A DNA stretch of 64,000 bases from Megalopta genalis. Its lineage: Eukaryota > Arthropoda > Insecta > Hymenoptera > Halictidae. Of this stretch, positions 41,443 to 54,439 are shown piece by piece. The position numbers and the translations under genes were made by a program. Each line of letters opens with the position of its first letter. Position 1 is the first letter of the stretch. Under the pieces are notes generated by a model that made no database searches, had not been told where the DNA came from, and saw only the letters and a list, made by a program, of their open reading frames with translations. Where the stretch lies: positions 124,001 through 188,000 of the forward strand of contig NW_027476386.1 in the NCBI RefSeq assembly GCF_051020955.1. Reading direction: 5' to 3'.

Positions 41443-41450
41443 GATTCATA
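41443..41450 (+). repeat. 8-bp partial monomer insertion (GATTCATA)
   Basis: Copy of the 8-bp insertion with one substitution (GATTCATA). The form is shared with 45233 and 62398, which separates this lineage from the GCTTCATA form at 30390 and 54432. Confidence 0.88.
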
Positions 41451-42158
41451 GCTTCATATTCTTGCGAAACAGATGGCTTAGATTCAGATACTTGTGTTAA
41501 ACACGATTTAGTTTCAAATCAAAGCGAAGTAGAAGGCTTAGATTCAAAACCATGCGAAACGAATGGTTTAGCTTAAAATACTTGCGAATATAAGTGATAT
41601 AGGTTCAAATGCAGGCGAAACAAACGAGTTAGCTTCAAATCCAAGCGAAACACAAGATCTAGCTTCAAATCAATGCGAAGTAGAAGGCTTAGCTTCAAAT
41701 CCAAGCGAAACACATGATTTTGTTCATATCAATGCGAAGTAGAAGGCTTAGCTTCAGGTCCATGCGAAAGACATAATTTTGCTTCAAATCAATGCGAAAT
41801 AGAAGATTTAGCAACATATCCATACGAATCAAATGGTTTAGCTTCAAATACTTGTGATATACATGATTCAGCTCCAAATGCAGGCGAAACAAACGAGTTA
41901 GCTTCAAATCCATGCAGAACACATGATTTAGCTTCAACTCAATGCGACGTAGAAGTCTTAGCTTCAAATCAATGCGAGTCAAATGGTTTAGCTTCAAATA
42001 CTTGTGATATACATGATTTAGATTCAGCTGCATGCGGAATAAACGATTTAGCGTCACACCCAAGGGAAACACATGGTTTAACTTCAAATCAATGCGAAGT
42101 AGAAGCCTTAGCTTCAAATCAATGCGAAACAAATGGTTCAGCTTCAAATACTTGAGAT

Positions 42159-42905
42159 ATGCATGATTTAGCTTCAATCGCATGCGAAACAAACGAGTTA
42201 GCTTCAAATCCATGCGGATCACAGGATTCAGCTTTAAATCAATGCGAAGTAGCAGGCTTAGCTTCAAACCCATACGAGACAAATGCTTTAGCTTCAAATA
42301 CTTGTGATATACATGATTTAGCTTCAACTTCATGTGAAACAAACGTGTTAGATACGAATTCAAGCGAAACACAGGATTCAGCTTCAAATCAATGCGAAGT
42401 AGAAGGCTTAGCTTCAAATCCATGCGAATCAAATGCTATAGCTTCAAATAGTTGTGATATACATGATTTAGCATCAACAGCATATGAAACAAACGAGTTA
42501 GCTTCAAATCCATGCGAAACCCCCGATTTAGCTACAAATTCATATGAAACACATGGGTTAGCTTCATATTCTTGCGAAACAAATGGTTTAGTTTCAGATA
42601 CTTGTGATAAACATGATTTAGGTTCAACTGCATGCGAAACAAACGAGTTATCTTCAAATCCATGCGGAACACATGATTTAGCTTCAAATCAATGCGAAGT
42701 AGAAGTCTTATATTCAAATCAATGGGAAGCAAATGCTTTAGATTCAAATAATTGTGATATACATGATTTAGATTCAAATGCTGGCGAAACAAACGAGTTA
42801 GCTTCAAATCCATGCGAAACACATGATTTAGCTTCAAATCAATGCGAAGTAGAAGGCTTAGCTTCAAATCCATGCGAAACAAGTGGTTCAGCTTCAAATA
42901 CTTGA
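42159..42905 (+). other. Plus-strand open frame (248 codons), block copy
   Basis: First of the two frames in the 930-bp tandem duplication. Differs from 43089-43835 by one residue (EVEVLYSN against EVEGLYSN). Interpretation as for 30956-31702. Confidence 0.65.
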
Positions 42906-43088
42906 GATATGCATGATTTAGCTTCAATCGCATGCGAAACAAACGAGTTAGCTTCAAATCCATGCGAAACACATGATTTATCCTCAAATCCATGCAAACC
43001 ACATGATTTAGCTTCAAATCAATGCGAAGTGGAATGCTTATCTTCGAATCCATGCGAAATAAATGGTTCAGCTTCAAATACTTGAGAT

Positions 43089-43835
43089 ATGCATGATTTA
43101 GCTTCAATCGCATGCGAAACAAACGAGTTAGCTTCAAATCCATGCGGATCACAGGATTCAGCTTTAAATCAATGCGAAGTAGCAGGCTTAGCTTCAAACC
43201 CATACGAGACAAATGCTTTAGCTTCAAATACTTGTGATATACATGATTTAGCTTCAACTTCATGTGAAACAAACGTGTTAGATACGAATTCAAGCGAAAC
43301 ACAGGATTCAGCTTCAAATCAATGCGAAGTAGAAGGCTTAGCTTCAAATCCATGCGAATCAAATGCTATAGCTTCAAATAGTTGTGATATACATGATTTA
43401 GCATCAACAGCATATGAAACAAACGAGTTAGCTTCAAATCCATGCGAAACCCCCGATTTAGCTACAAATTCATATGAAACACATGGGTTAGCTTCATATT
43501 CTTGCGAAACAAATGGTTTAGTTTCAGATACTTGTGATAAACATGATTTAGGTTCAACTGCATGCGAAACAAACGAGTTATCTTCAAATCCATGCGGAAC
43601 ACATGATTTAGCTTCAAATCAATGCGAAGTAGAAGGCTTATATTCAAATCAATGGGAAGCAAATGCTTTAGATTCAAATAATTGTGATATACATGATTTA
43701 GATTCAAATGCTGGCGAAACAAACGAGTTAGCTTCAAATCCATGCGAAACACATGATTTAGCTTCAAATCAATGCGAAGTAGAAGGCTTAGCTTCAAATC
43801 CATGCGAAACAAGTGGTTCAGCTTCAAATACTTGA
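43089..43835 (+). other. Plus-strand open frame (248 codons), block copy
   Basis: Second frame of the 930-bp tandem duplication. Same decapeptide repeat with one cysteine per ten residues in most repeats; bounded by TGA-bearing delta monomers on both sides. Confidence 0.65.
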
Positions 43836-44757
43836 GATATGCATGATTTAGCTTCAATCGCATGCGAAACAAACGAGTTAGCTTCAAATCCATGCGAAAC
43901 ACATGATTTATCCTCAAATCCATGCAAACCACATGATTTAGCTTCAAATCAATGCGAAGTGGAATGCTTATCTTCGAATCCATGCGAAATAAATGGTTCA
44001 GCTTCAAATACTTGTGATATACATGATGTAACTTCAAATGCAGGCGAAAAAAACGAGTTAGCTTCAAACCCATGCGAAACACATGATTTAGCTTCCAATT
44101 CGTTCGAAGCACATGGTTTAGCTTAATATTCATGCGAAACAAATGGTTCAGCATGAAATACTTGTGATATACATGATTTAGCTTCAACTGCATGTGAAAC
44201 AAACGAGTTAGCTTCAAATTCAAGCGAAACACATAGTTCAGCATCAAATCAATGCGAAGTAGAAGGCTTAGCTGCAAATACATGAGAAACAAATGATTTA
44301 TCTTTTGATAGTTGCGATATAAGTTATATAGCTTCAAATGCAGGCGAAAAAATCGAGTTAGCTCCAAATCAATGCTAAGTAGAAGGCTTATCTTCAAATC
44401 CATGCGAAAGAAATGGTTTATCTTCAAATACTTGTGATATACATGATTAAGCTTCAAATGCAGGCGAAACAAACGAGTTATCTTCAAAGGCATGCGGAAC
44501 ACATGATTTAGATTCAAATCAATGCGAAGTAGAAGGCTTAGCTTCAAAAACATGAGGAACAATTGATTTAACTCCAGATAATTGCGATATATGTGATATA
44601 GCTTCAAATGCTGGCGAAACAATCGAGGTAGCTTCAAATCCATGCGAACCACATGATTTAGATTCAAATCCAAGCGTAACAAATGATTTAGCTGCAAATC
44701 AATGCGAAGTAGAAGGCATAGCTTCAAATCCATGCGAAACGAATGATTTAGTTGCAA
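43462..44757 (-). other. Longest open frame (431 codons), probably not a gene
   Basis: A minus-strand open frame made entirely of ten-residue repeats of the type KLNHVFRMDL, with the five-monomer cycle visible as a 50-residue period. The inferred peptide is basic and alternates hydrophobic and polar residues. It has no domain I recognise, no signal peptide, no non-repeat start or end, and its ATG is simply the repeated methionine codon of a monomer. The consensus monomer has no stop in this frame and only about two single-base routes to one, so long open stretches are expected by chance. An identical frame exists at 60627-61922 because the block is duplicated. I do not regard it as a supported gene. 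Confidence 0.7.
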
Positions 44758-45232
44758 ATTCTTGCGAATATAAGTGATATAGCTTCAAATGCAGGCGAAA
44801 CTTACGAGATAGCTTCAAATCCAAGCGAAACACATAATTTAGCTTCAAATCAATGCGACGTTGAAGGCTTAGATTCAAATACATACGAAACGAATGATTT
44901 AGTTTCAAATACTTCCGAATATAAGTGATATAGCTTCAAATCAAGGCAAAACAAACGAGTTAGGTTCAAATCCATGCGAAACACATGATTTTGCTTCATA
45001 ACAATGCGAACTAGAAGGCTTATCTTCAAATCCATGCGAAACCAATGGTTTAGCTTCAAATACTTGTGATATAAATGATTCAGCTTCAAATGCAGGCGAA
45101 ACAAATGGTTTATCTTCAAATACTTGTGATATACATGACGTAGTTTCAACGGCAAGCGAAACAAACGAGTTAGCTTCAAATCGAAGCGAAACACATGATT
45201 TAGCTGCAAATCAATGCGAATCACATGGATTA

Positions 45233-45240
45233 GATTCATA
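45233..45240 (+). repeat. 8-bp partial monomer insertion (GATTCATA)
   Basis: Same insertion as at 41443, followed by GCTTCATATTCTTGCG. It lies in block G, copy 1. Confidence 0.87.
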
Positions 45241-45631
45241 GCTTCATATTCTTGCGAAACAGATGGCTTAGATTCAGATACTTGTGTTAAACAAGATTTA
45301 GTTTCAAATCAAAGCGAAGTAGAAGGCTTAGATTCAAAACCATGCGAAACGAATGGTTTAGCTTAAAATACTTGCGAATATAAGTGATATAGGTACAAAT
45401 GCAGGCGAAACAAACGAGTTAGCTTCAAATTCTACCGGAACGCATGATCTAGCTTCAAATCAATGCGAAGTAGAAGGCTTAGCTTCAAATCCAAGCGAAA
45501 CACATGATTTTGTTCATATCAATGCGAAGTAGAAGGCTTAGCTTCAGGTCCATGCGAAAGACATAATTTTGCTTCAAATCAATGCGAAATAGAAGATTTA
45601 GCAACATATCCATGCGAATCAAATGGTTTAG

Positions 45632-46096
45632 CTTCAAATACTTGTGATATACATGATTCAGCTCCAAATGCAGGCGAAACAAACGAGTTAGCTTCAAATC
45701 CATGCGATACACATGATTTAGCTTCAAATCAATGCGAAGTAGAAGGCTTATCTTCGAATCCAGGCGAAACAAATGGTTTAGCTTCAAATACATGTGATAT
45801 ACATGATTTAGCTTCAAATACAGGGCGAACCAAACGAGTTTGCTTCTAATCCATGCGATACATATGATTTAGCTTCAAATCAATGCGAAGTAGAAGGCTT
45901 ATCTTCAAATCCATGCGAAACAAATGTTTTAGCTTCAAATACTTGTGATATACATGATTTAGTTTCAAATGCAGGCGAAACAAACGAGTTAGATTCCAAT
46001 CCATGCGATACACATGATTTCGTTTCAAATCAATGCGAAGTAGGAGGCTTATCTTCAAATCCATGCGAAACAAATGGTTTAGTTTCAAATACTTGT
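45632..46096 (+). repeat. Block H, copy 1 (repeated 1771 bp downstream)
   Basis: About 465 bp repeated at 47403-47867. It carries the 31-bp monomer AAATACAGGGCGAA near 45820, which shifts the plus frame. The copy at 47403 ends exactly where block B begins (TTGTTTTATACACG), a clear chimeric junction. Confidence 0.85.
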
Positions 46097-46481
46097 GATA
46101 TACATGATTTAGCTTCAAATGCAGGCGAAACAAACGAGTTAGCTTAAAATCTTAGCGAAACACATGATCTAGTATCAAATCAATGAGAAGTAGACTGCTT
46201 AGCTACAAATACATGAGAAACAAATGATTTATCTTCAGATAACTGCGATGTAAGTGATATAGCTTCAAATGCAGGTGAAACAATCGAGTTAACTTCAAAA
46301 CAATGCGAACTAGAAGGCTTATCTTCAAATCCATGCGAAACCAATGGTTTAGCTTCAAATACTTGTGATATAAATGATTCAGCTTCAAATGCAGGCGAAA
46401 CAAACGAGTTATCTTCAAATCCATGCGAAACCCCCGATTTAGCTACAAATTCATATGAAACACATGGGTTAGCTTCATATT

Positions 46482-47588
46482 CTAGCGAAACAAATGGTTT
46501 AGTTTCAGATACTTGTGATAAACATGATTTAGGTACAACTGCACGCGAAACAAGCGAGTTATCTTCAAATCCATGCGGAACACATGATTTAGCTTCAAAT
46601 CAATGCGAAGTAGAAGGCTTATATTCAAATCAATGGGAAGCAAATGCTTTAGATTCAAATAATTGTGATATACATGATTTAGATTCAAATGCTGGCGAAA
46701 CAAACGAGTTAGCTTCAAATCCATGCGAAACACATGATTTAGCTTCAAATCAATGCGACGTAGAAGGCTTAGCGTCAAATCCATGCGAAGCAAATGGTTC
46801 AGCTTCAAATACTTGAGATATGCATGATTTAGCTTCAATCGCATGCGAAACAAACGAGTTAGCTTCAAATCCATGCGAAACACATGATTTATCCTCAAAT
46901 CCATGCAAACCACATGATTTAGCTTCAAATCAATGCGAAGTGGAATGCTTATCTTCGAATCCATGCGAAATAAATGGTTCAGCTTCAAATACTTGTGATA
47001 TACATGATGTAACTTCAAATGCAGGCGAAAAAAACGAGTTAGCTTCAAACCCATGCGAAACACATGATTTAGCTTCCAATTCGTTCGAAGCACATGGTTT
47101 AGCTTAATATTCATGCGAAACAAATGGTTCAGCATGAAATACTTGTGATATACATGATTTAGCTTCAACTGCATGTGAAACAAACGAGTTAGCTTCAAAT
47201 TCAAGCGAAACACATAGTTCAGCATCAAATCAATGCGATGTAGAAGGCTTAGCTGCAAATACATGAGAAACAAATGATTTATCTTTTGATAGTTGCGATA
47301 TAAGTTATATAGCTTCAAATGCAGGCGAAAAAATCGAGTTAGCTCCAAATCAATGCTAAGTAGAAGGCTTATCTTCAAATCCATGCGAAAGAAATGGTTT
47401 ATCTTCAAATACTTGTGATATACATGATTCAGCTCCAAATGCAGGCGAAACAAACGAGTTAGCTTCAAATCCATGCGATACACATGATTTAGCTTCAAAT
47501 CAATGCGAAGTAGAAGGCTTATCTTCGAATCCAGGCGAAACAAATGGTTTAGCTTCAAATACATGTGATATACATGATTTAGCTTCAA
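46482..47588 (-). other. Open frame (368 codons), probably not a gene
   Basis: Same repeat type in the same minus frame. It shares most of its length with 43462-44757. Its right end falls in block H, where a 31-bp monomer (ACAGGGCGAA) shifts the phase. Confidence 0.67.
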
Positions 47589-47867
47589 ATACAGGGCGAA
47601 ACAAACGAGTTTGCTTCTAATCCATGCGATACATATGATTTAGCTTCAAATCAATGCGAAGTAGAAGGCTTATCTTCAAATCCATGCGAAACAAATGTTT
47701 TAGCTTCAAATACTTGTGATATACATGATTTAGTTTCAAATGCAGGCGAAACAAACGAGTTAGATTCCAACCCATGCGATACACATGATTTCGTTTCAAA
47801 TCAATGCGAAGTAGGAGGCTTATCTTCAAATCCATGCGAAACAAATGGTTTAGCTTCAAATACTTGT
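47403..47867 (+). repeat. Block H, copy 2
   Basis: Matches 45632-46096 with minor differences (GGGCGAAACAAACG near 47595 against GGGCGAACCAAACG near 45825). A third copy lies near 62797-63262. Confidence 0.85.
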
Positions 47868-48361
47868 TTTATACACGATTTAGCTTCAACTGCTTGCAAA
47901 ACAAACGAGTTAGGTTCAAATCCAAGCGAAGCACATTATTTAGCTTCAAATCAATGCGAAGTAGGAGGCTTAGCTTCAAAGCAAACGAATCAAATGGTTT
48001 AGCTTCAAATACTTGTGATATACATGATTTAGCTTCAACTGCATGCGAAACAAACGTGTTATCTTCAAATTCTACCGGAACGCATGATTCAGCTTCAAAT
48101 CAATGCGTAGCAGTTGGCATTGTTTCAAATCCATGCGACACGAATAGTTTAGCGTCAAATACTTGTTTTATATATGATTTAGCTTTAACTACATGCGGAA
48201 CAAACGAGTTATCTTCAAATCCAAGCGAATCACATGATGTAGCCTCAAATCAATGCGAAGTAGAAGGCTTAGATTCAAAACCATGTGAAACGAATAGTTT
48301 AACTTCAAATACTTGTGAGATACATGATTTAGCTTCAACTGCACCTGAAACAAACGTGTAG
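47804..48361 (+). other. Plus-strand open frame (185 codons) with a frame switch
   Basis: The start reads in a different register (KSMRNKWFSF-type peptide) before passing into ASNTCDIHDL-type decapeptides, because an off-length monomer near 47985 changes the phase. It lies across the block H/block B junction and is a by-product of that rearrangement. Confidence 0.65.
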
Positions 48362-49750
48362 GCTTCAAATTCGAGCGAAACACACGATATAGCTCCAAAT
48401 CAATGCGATGTAGAAGTTTTAGCTTCAAATCCATGCGAATCTAATGATTTAGCTTCAAACACTTTGGATATAAGTGATATAGCTTCAAATGCAGACGAAT
48501 CAAACGAGTTAGCTTCAAAATCCATGCCATACACATTATTTAGCTCCAAATCAATGCGAGGTATAAGGCTTAGCTTCATATCCATGAGAAACAAATGATT
48601 TAGGTTCAGAGAATTATGATATAAGTGATATAGCTTCAGATGCAGGCGAAAAGAACGAGATAGCTTCAAATCCATGCGAAACACATGCTTTAGCTGCAAA
48701 ACAATGCGATGTAGAAAGTTTAGCTTCAAATCCATGCGAAATAAATGATTTAGATTCAGATACTTGCGATATTAGTGATATAGCTTCAAATGCAGACGAA
48801 ACAAACGAGTTAGCTTCAAATTCATGCGAAACACATGTTTCTGCTTCAAATCAATGCGAAGTAGAAGGCTTATCTTCAAATCCATCAGAAACAAATGGTT
48901 TAGCTTGAAATACTCGTGATATACATGATTTAGCTTCAAATGCAGGCGAAACAAACGAGTTACCTTCAAATCCAAGCGAAACACATGATCTAGCTTCAAA
49001 TCAATGCGAAGTAGAAGGCTTGGCTTCAATTCCATGCGAAAGACATAATTTCGTTCAAATCAATGCGAAGTAGAAGATTTAGCTACAAATCCATACGAAT
49101 CAAATGGTTTAGCTTCAAATACTTGTGATGTACATGATTCAGTTTAAAATGCAGGCGAAACAAACGAGTTAGCTTCCAATCCATGCGATACACATGATTT
49201 AGCTTCAAATCATTACGAAGTAGAAGGCTGATATTCGAATCCTTACGAAACAAATGGTTTAGCTTCAAATCCTTGTGATATACATGATTTAGCTTCAACA
49301 GCGTGCGTACAAACGACTTAGCTTCAAATCCATGCGAAACACATGATTTGGCTTCAAATCAATGCGAATTAGAAGGCTTATCTTCGAATCCATGCGTAAC
49401 ACATGGTTTAGCTTCAAATACCTGTGATAAACATGATTTAGCTTCAACTGCATGCGACAGAAACGAGTTAGCTTCAAATCCAAGCGAAACACATGATTTA
49501 GATTCAAATCAGTGCGAAGTAGAAGGCTTAGCTTCAAATCCATGCGCTACGAATGGATTAGCTTCAAATACTTGTTTTATACATGGTTTAGCTTCAAATC
49601 ATTACGAAGTAGAAGGCTGATATTAGAATCCTTACGAAACAAATGGTTTAGCTTCAAATCCTTATGACATACATGATTCACCTTCAAATGCATGCGAAAC
49701 AAACGAGTTAGCTTCAAATCCATGCGATACACATGATTTAGCTTCAAATC
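47853..49750 (+). repeat. Dispersed block B, copy 2
   Basis: Matches 9213-10920 at an offset near 38.6 kb with an added segment of about 149 bp near 49245-49395. Its right part is also block F copy 2. A small indel distinguishes AAAGCAAACGAATC near 47981 from AAAGCCATCGAATC near 9345. Confidence 0.85.
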
Positions 49751-50060
49751 AATGCGAAGTAGAAGGCTTATCTACAAATCCATGCGAAACAAATGGTTTA
49801 GCTTCAAATACTTGTGATATACATGATTTAGCTTCAAATGCAGGCGAAACAAACGAGTTAGCTTAAAATCTTAGCGAAACACATGATCTAGTATCAAATC
49901 AATGAGAAGTAGACTGCTTAGCTACAAATACATGAGAAACAAATGATTTATCTTCAGATAACTGCGATGTAAGTGATATAGCTTCAAATGCAGGTGAAAC
50001 AATCGAGTTAATTTCAAAACAATGCGAACTAGAAGGCTTATCTTCAAATCCATGCGAAAC
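48247..50060 (+). repeat. Block F, copy 2
   Basis: Matches 38989-40802 at an offset of 9258 bp. It ends at about 50060, where the sequence passes into the 2075-bp tandem unit (AAATGGTTCAGC). Confidence 0.9.
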
Positions 50061-52116
50061 AAATGGTTCAGCTTCAAATACTTGAGATATGCATGATTTA
50101 GCTTCAATCGCATGCGAAACAAACGAGTTAGCTTCAAATCCATGCGAAACACATGATTTATCCTCAAATCCATGCAAACCACATGATTTAGCTTCAAATC
50201 AATGCGAAGTGGAATGCTTATCTTCGAATCCATGCGAAATAAATGGTTCAGCTTCAAATACTTGTGATATACATGATGTAACTTCAAATGCAGGCGAAAA
50301 AAACGAGTTAGCTTCAAACCCATGCGAAACACATGATTTAGCTTCCAATTCGTTCGAAGCACATGGTTTAGCTTAATATTCATGCGAAACAAATGGTTCA
50401 GCATGAAATACTTGTGATATACATGATTAAGCTTCAAATGCAGGCGAAACAAACGAGTTATCTTCAAAGGCATGCGGAACACATGATTTAGATTCAAATC
50501 AATGCGAAGTAGAAGGCTTAGCTTCAAAAACATGAGGAACAATTGATTTAACTCCAGATAATTGCGATATATGTGATATAGCTTCAAATGCTGGCGAAAC
50601 AATCGAGTTAGCTTCAAATCCATGCGAACCACATGATTTAGATTCAAATCCAAGCGTAACAAATGATTTAGCTGCAAATCAATGCGAAGTAGAAGGCATA
50701 TCTTCAAATCCATGCGAAACGAATGATTTAGTTGCAAATTCTTGCGAATATAAGTGATATAGCTTCAAATGCAGGCGAACCTTACGAGATAGCTTCAAAT
50801 CCAAGCGAAACACATAATTTAGCTTCAAATCAATGCGACTTTGAAGGCTTAGATTCAAATACATACGAAACGAATGATTTAGTTTCAAATACTTCCGAAT
50901 ATAAGTGATATAGCTTCAAATGAAGGCAAAACAAACGAGTTAGGTTCAAATCCATGCGAAACACATGATTTAGATTCAAATCAATGCGAAGTAGAAGGAT
51001 TTGCTTCAACTACATGAGAAACAAATGATTTATCTCCAGATAATTGCGATATATGTGATATTAGCTTCAAATGCTGGCGAAACAATCGAGTTAGCTTCAA
51101 ATCCATGCGGACCACATGATTTAGATTCAAATCCAAGCGTAACACATGATTTAGCTGCAAATGAATGCGAAGTAGAAGGCATAGCTTCAAATCCATGCGA
51201 AACGAATGATTTAGTTGCAAATACTTGCGAATATATGTGATATAGCTTCAAATGCAGGCGAAACATACGAGATAGCTTCAAATCCAAGCGAAACACATAA
51301 TTTAGCTTCAAATAAATGGGAAGTTGAAGGCTTAGATTCAAATCCATGCGAAATGAAAGATTTAGTTTCAAATACTTCCGAATATAAGTGATATAGATTC
51401 AAATGCAGGCGAAACAAACGAGTTAGATTCAAATCCATGCGAAACACATGATTTAGCTTCAAATTAATGCGAAGTAGAAGGCTTATCTTCAAATCCATGC
51501 GAAACAAATGATTTAGCTTCAGATACTAGCGATAAAAGTGATATTGCTTCAACTGAATGCGAAACAAACAAGTTAGCTTCAAATCCATGCGATACATATG
51601 TTTTAGCTTCAAATCAATGCGAAGTAGTAGGCTTATCTTCAAGTCCTTGCGAAAAACATAATTTTGCTTCAAATCAATGCGAAGTAGAAGATTTAGAAAC
51701 ATATCAATACGAATCAAATGGTTTAGCTTCAAATACTTGTGATATAAGTGATTCAGATTCAAATGCAGGCGAAACAAACGAGTTAGCTTCAAATCCAAGC
51801 GAAACACATGATTTTGCTTCAAATCAATGCGAACTAGAAGGCTTATCTTCAAATCCATGCGAAACCAATGGTTTAGCTGCAAATACTTGTGATATACATG
51901 ATTTAGTTTCAAATGCAGGCGAAACAAACGAGTTAGATTCCAATCCATGCGATACACATGATTTAGTTTCAAATCAATGCGAAGTAGGAGGCTTATCTTC
52001 AAATCCATGCGAAACAAATGGTTTAGCTTCAAATACTCGTGATATACATGATGTAGCTTCAAGTGCAGACGAAACAAACGAGTTAGCTTCAAATCCATGC
52101 GAAGTAGAAGGATTAG
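50042..52116 (+). repeat. 2075-bp tandem unit, copy 1
   Basis: Repeats at an offset of 2075 bp (69 monomers plus 5 bp). Frames at 50089-50376, 50981-51220, 51001-51240 and 51030-51371 have matching translations in copy 2. It holds a 31-bp monomer with GTGATATTAGCTTC near 51054. A single-base difference GCGAAATGAAAG (51349) against GCGAAACGAAAG (53424) is visible. Confidence 0.93.
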
Positions 52117-52812
52117 CTTCAAATCCATGCGAAACAAATGGTTCAGCTTCAAATACTTGAGATATGCATGATTTAGCTTCAATCGCATGCGAAACAAACG
52201 AGTTAGCTTCAAATCCATGCGAAACACATGATTTATCCTCAAATCCATGCAAACCACATGATTTAGCTTCAAATCAATGCGAAGTGGAATGCTTATCTTC
52301 GAATCCATGCGAAATAAATGGTTCAGCTTCAAATACTTGTGATATACGTGATGTAACTTCAAATGCAGGCGAAAAAAACCAGTTAGCTTCAAACCCATGC
52401 GAAACACATGATTTAGCTTCCAATTCGTTCGAAGCACATGGTTTAGCTTAATATTCATGCGAAACAAATGGTTCAGCATGAAATACTTGTGATATACATG
52501 ATTAAGCTTCAAATGCAGGCGAAACAAACGAGTTATCTTCAAAGGCATGCGGAACACATGATTTAGATTCAAATCAATGCGAAGTAGAAGGCTTAGCTTC
52601 AAAAACATGAGGAACAATTGATTTAACTCCAGATAATTGCGATATATGTGATATAGCTTCAAATGCTGGCGAAACAATCGAGTTAGCTTCAAATCCATGC
52701 GAACCACATGATTTAGATTCAAATCCAAGCGTAACAAATGATTTAGCTGCAAATCAATGCGAAGTAGAAGGCATATCTTCAAATCCATGCGAAACGAATG
52801 ATTTAGTTGCAA
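51526..52812 (-). other. Open frame (428 codons), probably not a gene
   Basis: Minus-strand frame of KLNHLFRMDL-type decapeptides spanning the junction of the two 2075-bp copies. Its C-terminal-coding part recurs at 53601-54317. It starts and ends inside ordinary monomers and shows no non-repeat sequence. Confidence 0.68.
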
Positions 52813-54191
52813 ATTCTTGCGAATATAAGTGATATAGCTTCAAATGCAGGCGAAACTTACGAGATAGCTTCAAATCCAAGCGAAACACATAATTTAGCTT
52901 CAAATCAATGCGACGTTGAAGGCTTAGATTCAAATACATACGAAACGAATGATTTAGTTTCAAATACTTCCGAATATAAGTGATATAGCTTCAAATGAAG
53001 GCAAAACAAACGAGTTAGGTTCAAATCCATGCGAAACACATGATTTAGATTCAAATCAATGCGAAGTAGAAGGATTTGCTTCAACTACATGAGAAACAAA
53101 TGATTTATCTCCAGATAATTGCGATATATGTGATATTAGCTTCAAATGCTGGCGAAACAATCGAGTTAGCTTCAAATCCATGCGGACCACATGATTTAGA
53201 TTCAAATCCAAGCGTAACACATGATTTAGCTGCAAATGAATGCGAAGTAGAAGGCATAGCTTCAAATCCATGCGAAACGAATGATTTAGTTGCAAATACT
53301 TGCGAATATATGTGATATAGCTTCAAATGCAGGCGAAACATACGAGATAGCTTCAAATCCAAGCGAAACACATAATTTAGCTTCAAATAAATGGGAAGTT
53401 GAAGGCTTAGATTCAAATCCATGCGAAACGAAAGATTTAGTTTCAAATACTTCCGAATATAAGTGATATAGATTCAAATGCAGGCGAAACAAACGAGTTA
53501 GATTCAAATCCATGCGAAACACATGATTTAGCTTCAAATTAATGCGAAGTAGAAGGCTTATCTTCAAATCCATGCGAAACAAATGATTTAGCTTCAGATA
53601 CTAGCGATAAAAGTGATATTGCTTCAACTGAATGCGAAACAAACAAGTTAGCTTCAAATCCATGCGATACATATGTTTTAGCTTCAAATCAATGCGAAGT
53701 AGTAGGCTTATCTTCAAGTCCTTGCGAAAAACATAATTTTGCTTCAAATCAATGCGAAGTAGAAGATTTAGAAACATATCAATACGAATCAAATGGTTTA
53801 GCTTCAAATACTTGTGATATAAGTGATTCAGATTCAAATGCAGGCGAAACAAACGAGTTAGCTTCAAATCCAAGCGAAACACATGATTTTGCTTCAAATC
53901 AATGCGAACTAGAAGGCTTATCTTCAAATCCATGCGAAACCAATGGTTTAGCTGCAAATACTTGTGATATACATGATTTAGTTTCAAATGCAGGCGAAAC
54001 AAACGAGTTAGATTCCAATCCATGCGATACACATGATTTAGTTTCAAATCAATGCGAAGTAGGAGGCTTATCTTCAAATCCATGCGAAACAAATGGTTTA
54101 GCTTCAAATACTCGTGATATACATGATGTAGCTTCAAGTGCAGACGAAACAAACGAGTTAGCTTCAAATCCATGCGAAGTAGAAGGATTAG
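52117..54191 (+). repeat. 2075-bp tandem unit, copy 2
   Basis: Near-identical second copy. Identity ends at about 54195, where GCTTCGAATAAATG replaces GCTTCAAATCCATG. One visible difference is GATATACGTGATG near 52342 against GATATACATGATG in copy 1. Confidence 0.93.
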
Positions 54192-54431
54192 CTTCGAATA
54201 AATGCGAAACAAATGAGTTAGCTTCAAATCCAAGCGAAACACATGATTTAGCTTCAAATCAATGCGAAGTTGAAGGCTTAGCTTCAAATCCATGCGAAAA
54301 GAATGATTTAGTTTCAAATACTTCCGAATATAAGTGATAAAACTTCAAATGCTGGCGAAACAAACGAGTTAGCTTCAAATCGATGCGAAACACATGATTT
54401 AGCTTCACATTCATGCGAGTCACATGGTTTA

Positions 54432-54439
54432 GCTTCATA
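54432..54439 (+). repeat. 8-bp partial monomer insertion (GCTTCATA)
   Basis: Same form as at 30390, with the same preceding context (ATGCGAGTCACATGG), indicating that about 30.3 kb and 54.4 kb share an ancestor. Confidence 0.87.

Larger units (their letters stand above)
42149..44008 (+). repeat. 930-bp tandem duplication (2 copies)
   Basis: Copies 42149-43078 and 43079-44008 repeat at exactly 930 bp (31 monomers). The 248-codon plus frames at 42159-42905 and 43089-43835 differ by one residue. The sister block at 59.8-64 kb has this unit once (60254-61000), so the extra copy arose after the long-range duplication or was lost there. Confidence 0.93.
41729..46834 (+). repeat. Block G, copy 1 (repeated 17-18 kb downstream)
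   Basis: About 5.1 kb that reappears from 59824 to the end of the window. The offset is 18095 bp up to the 930-bp duplication and 17165 bp after it, rising to 17166 after a one-base insertion near 62846. The 431-codon minus frame at 43462-44757 is the same as that at 60627-61922. Confidence 0.92.

Noticed and set aside
43462..44757. A 431-codon minus-strand frame as a real protein-coding gene
   Set aside because: It is made only of satellite monomers, has no distinct start, end or domain, and its length is explained by a stop-free 30-bp consensus. An identical frame at 60627-61922 is due to block duplication.
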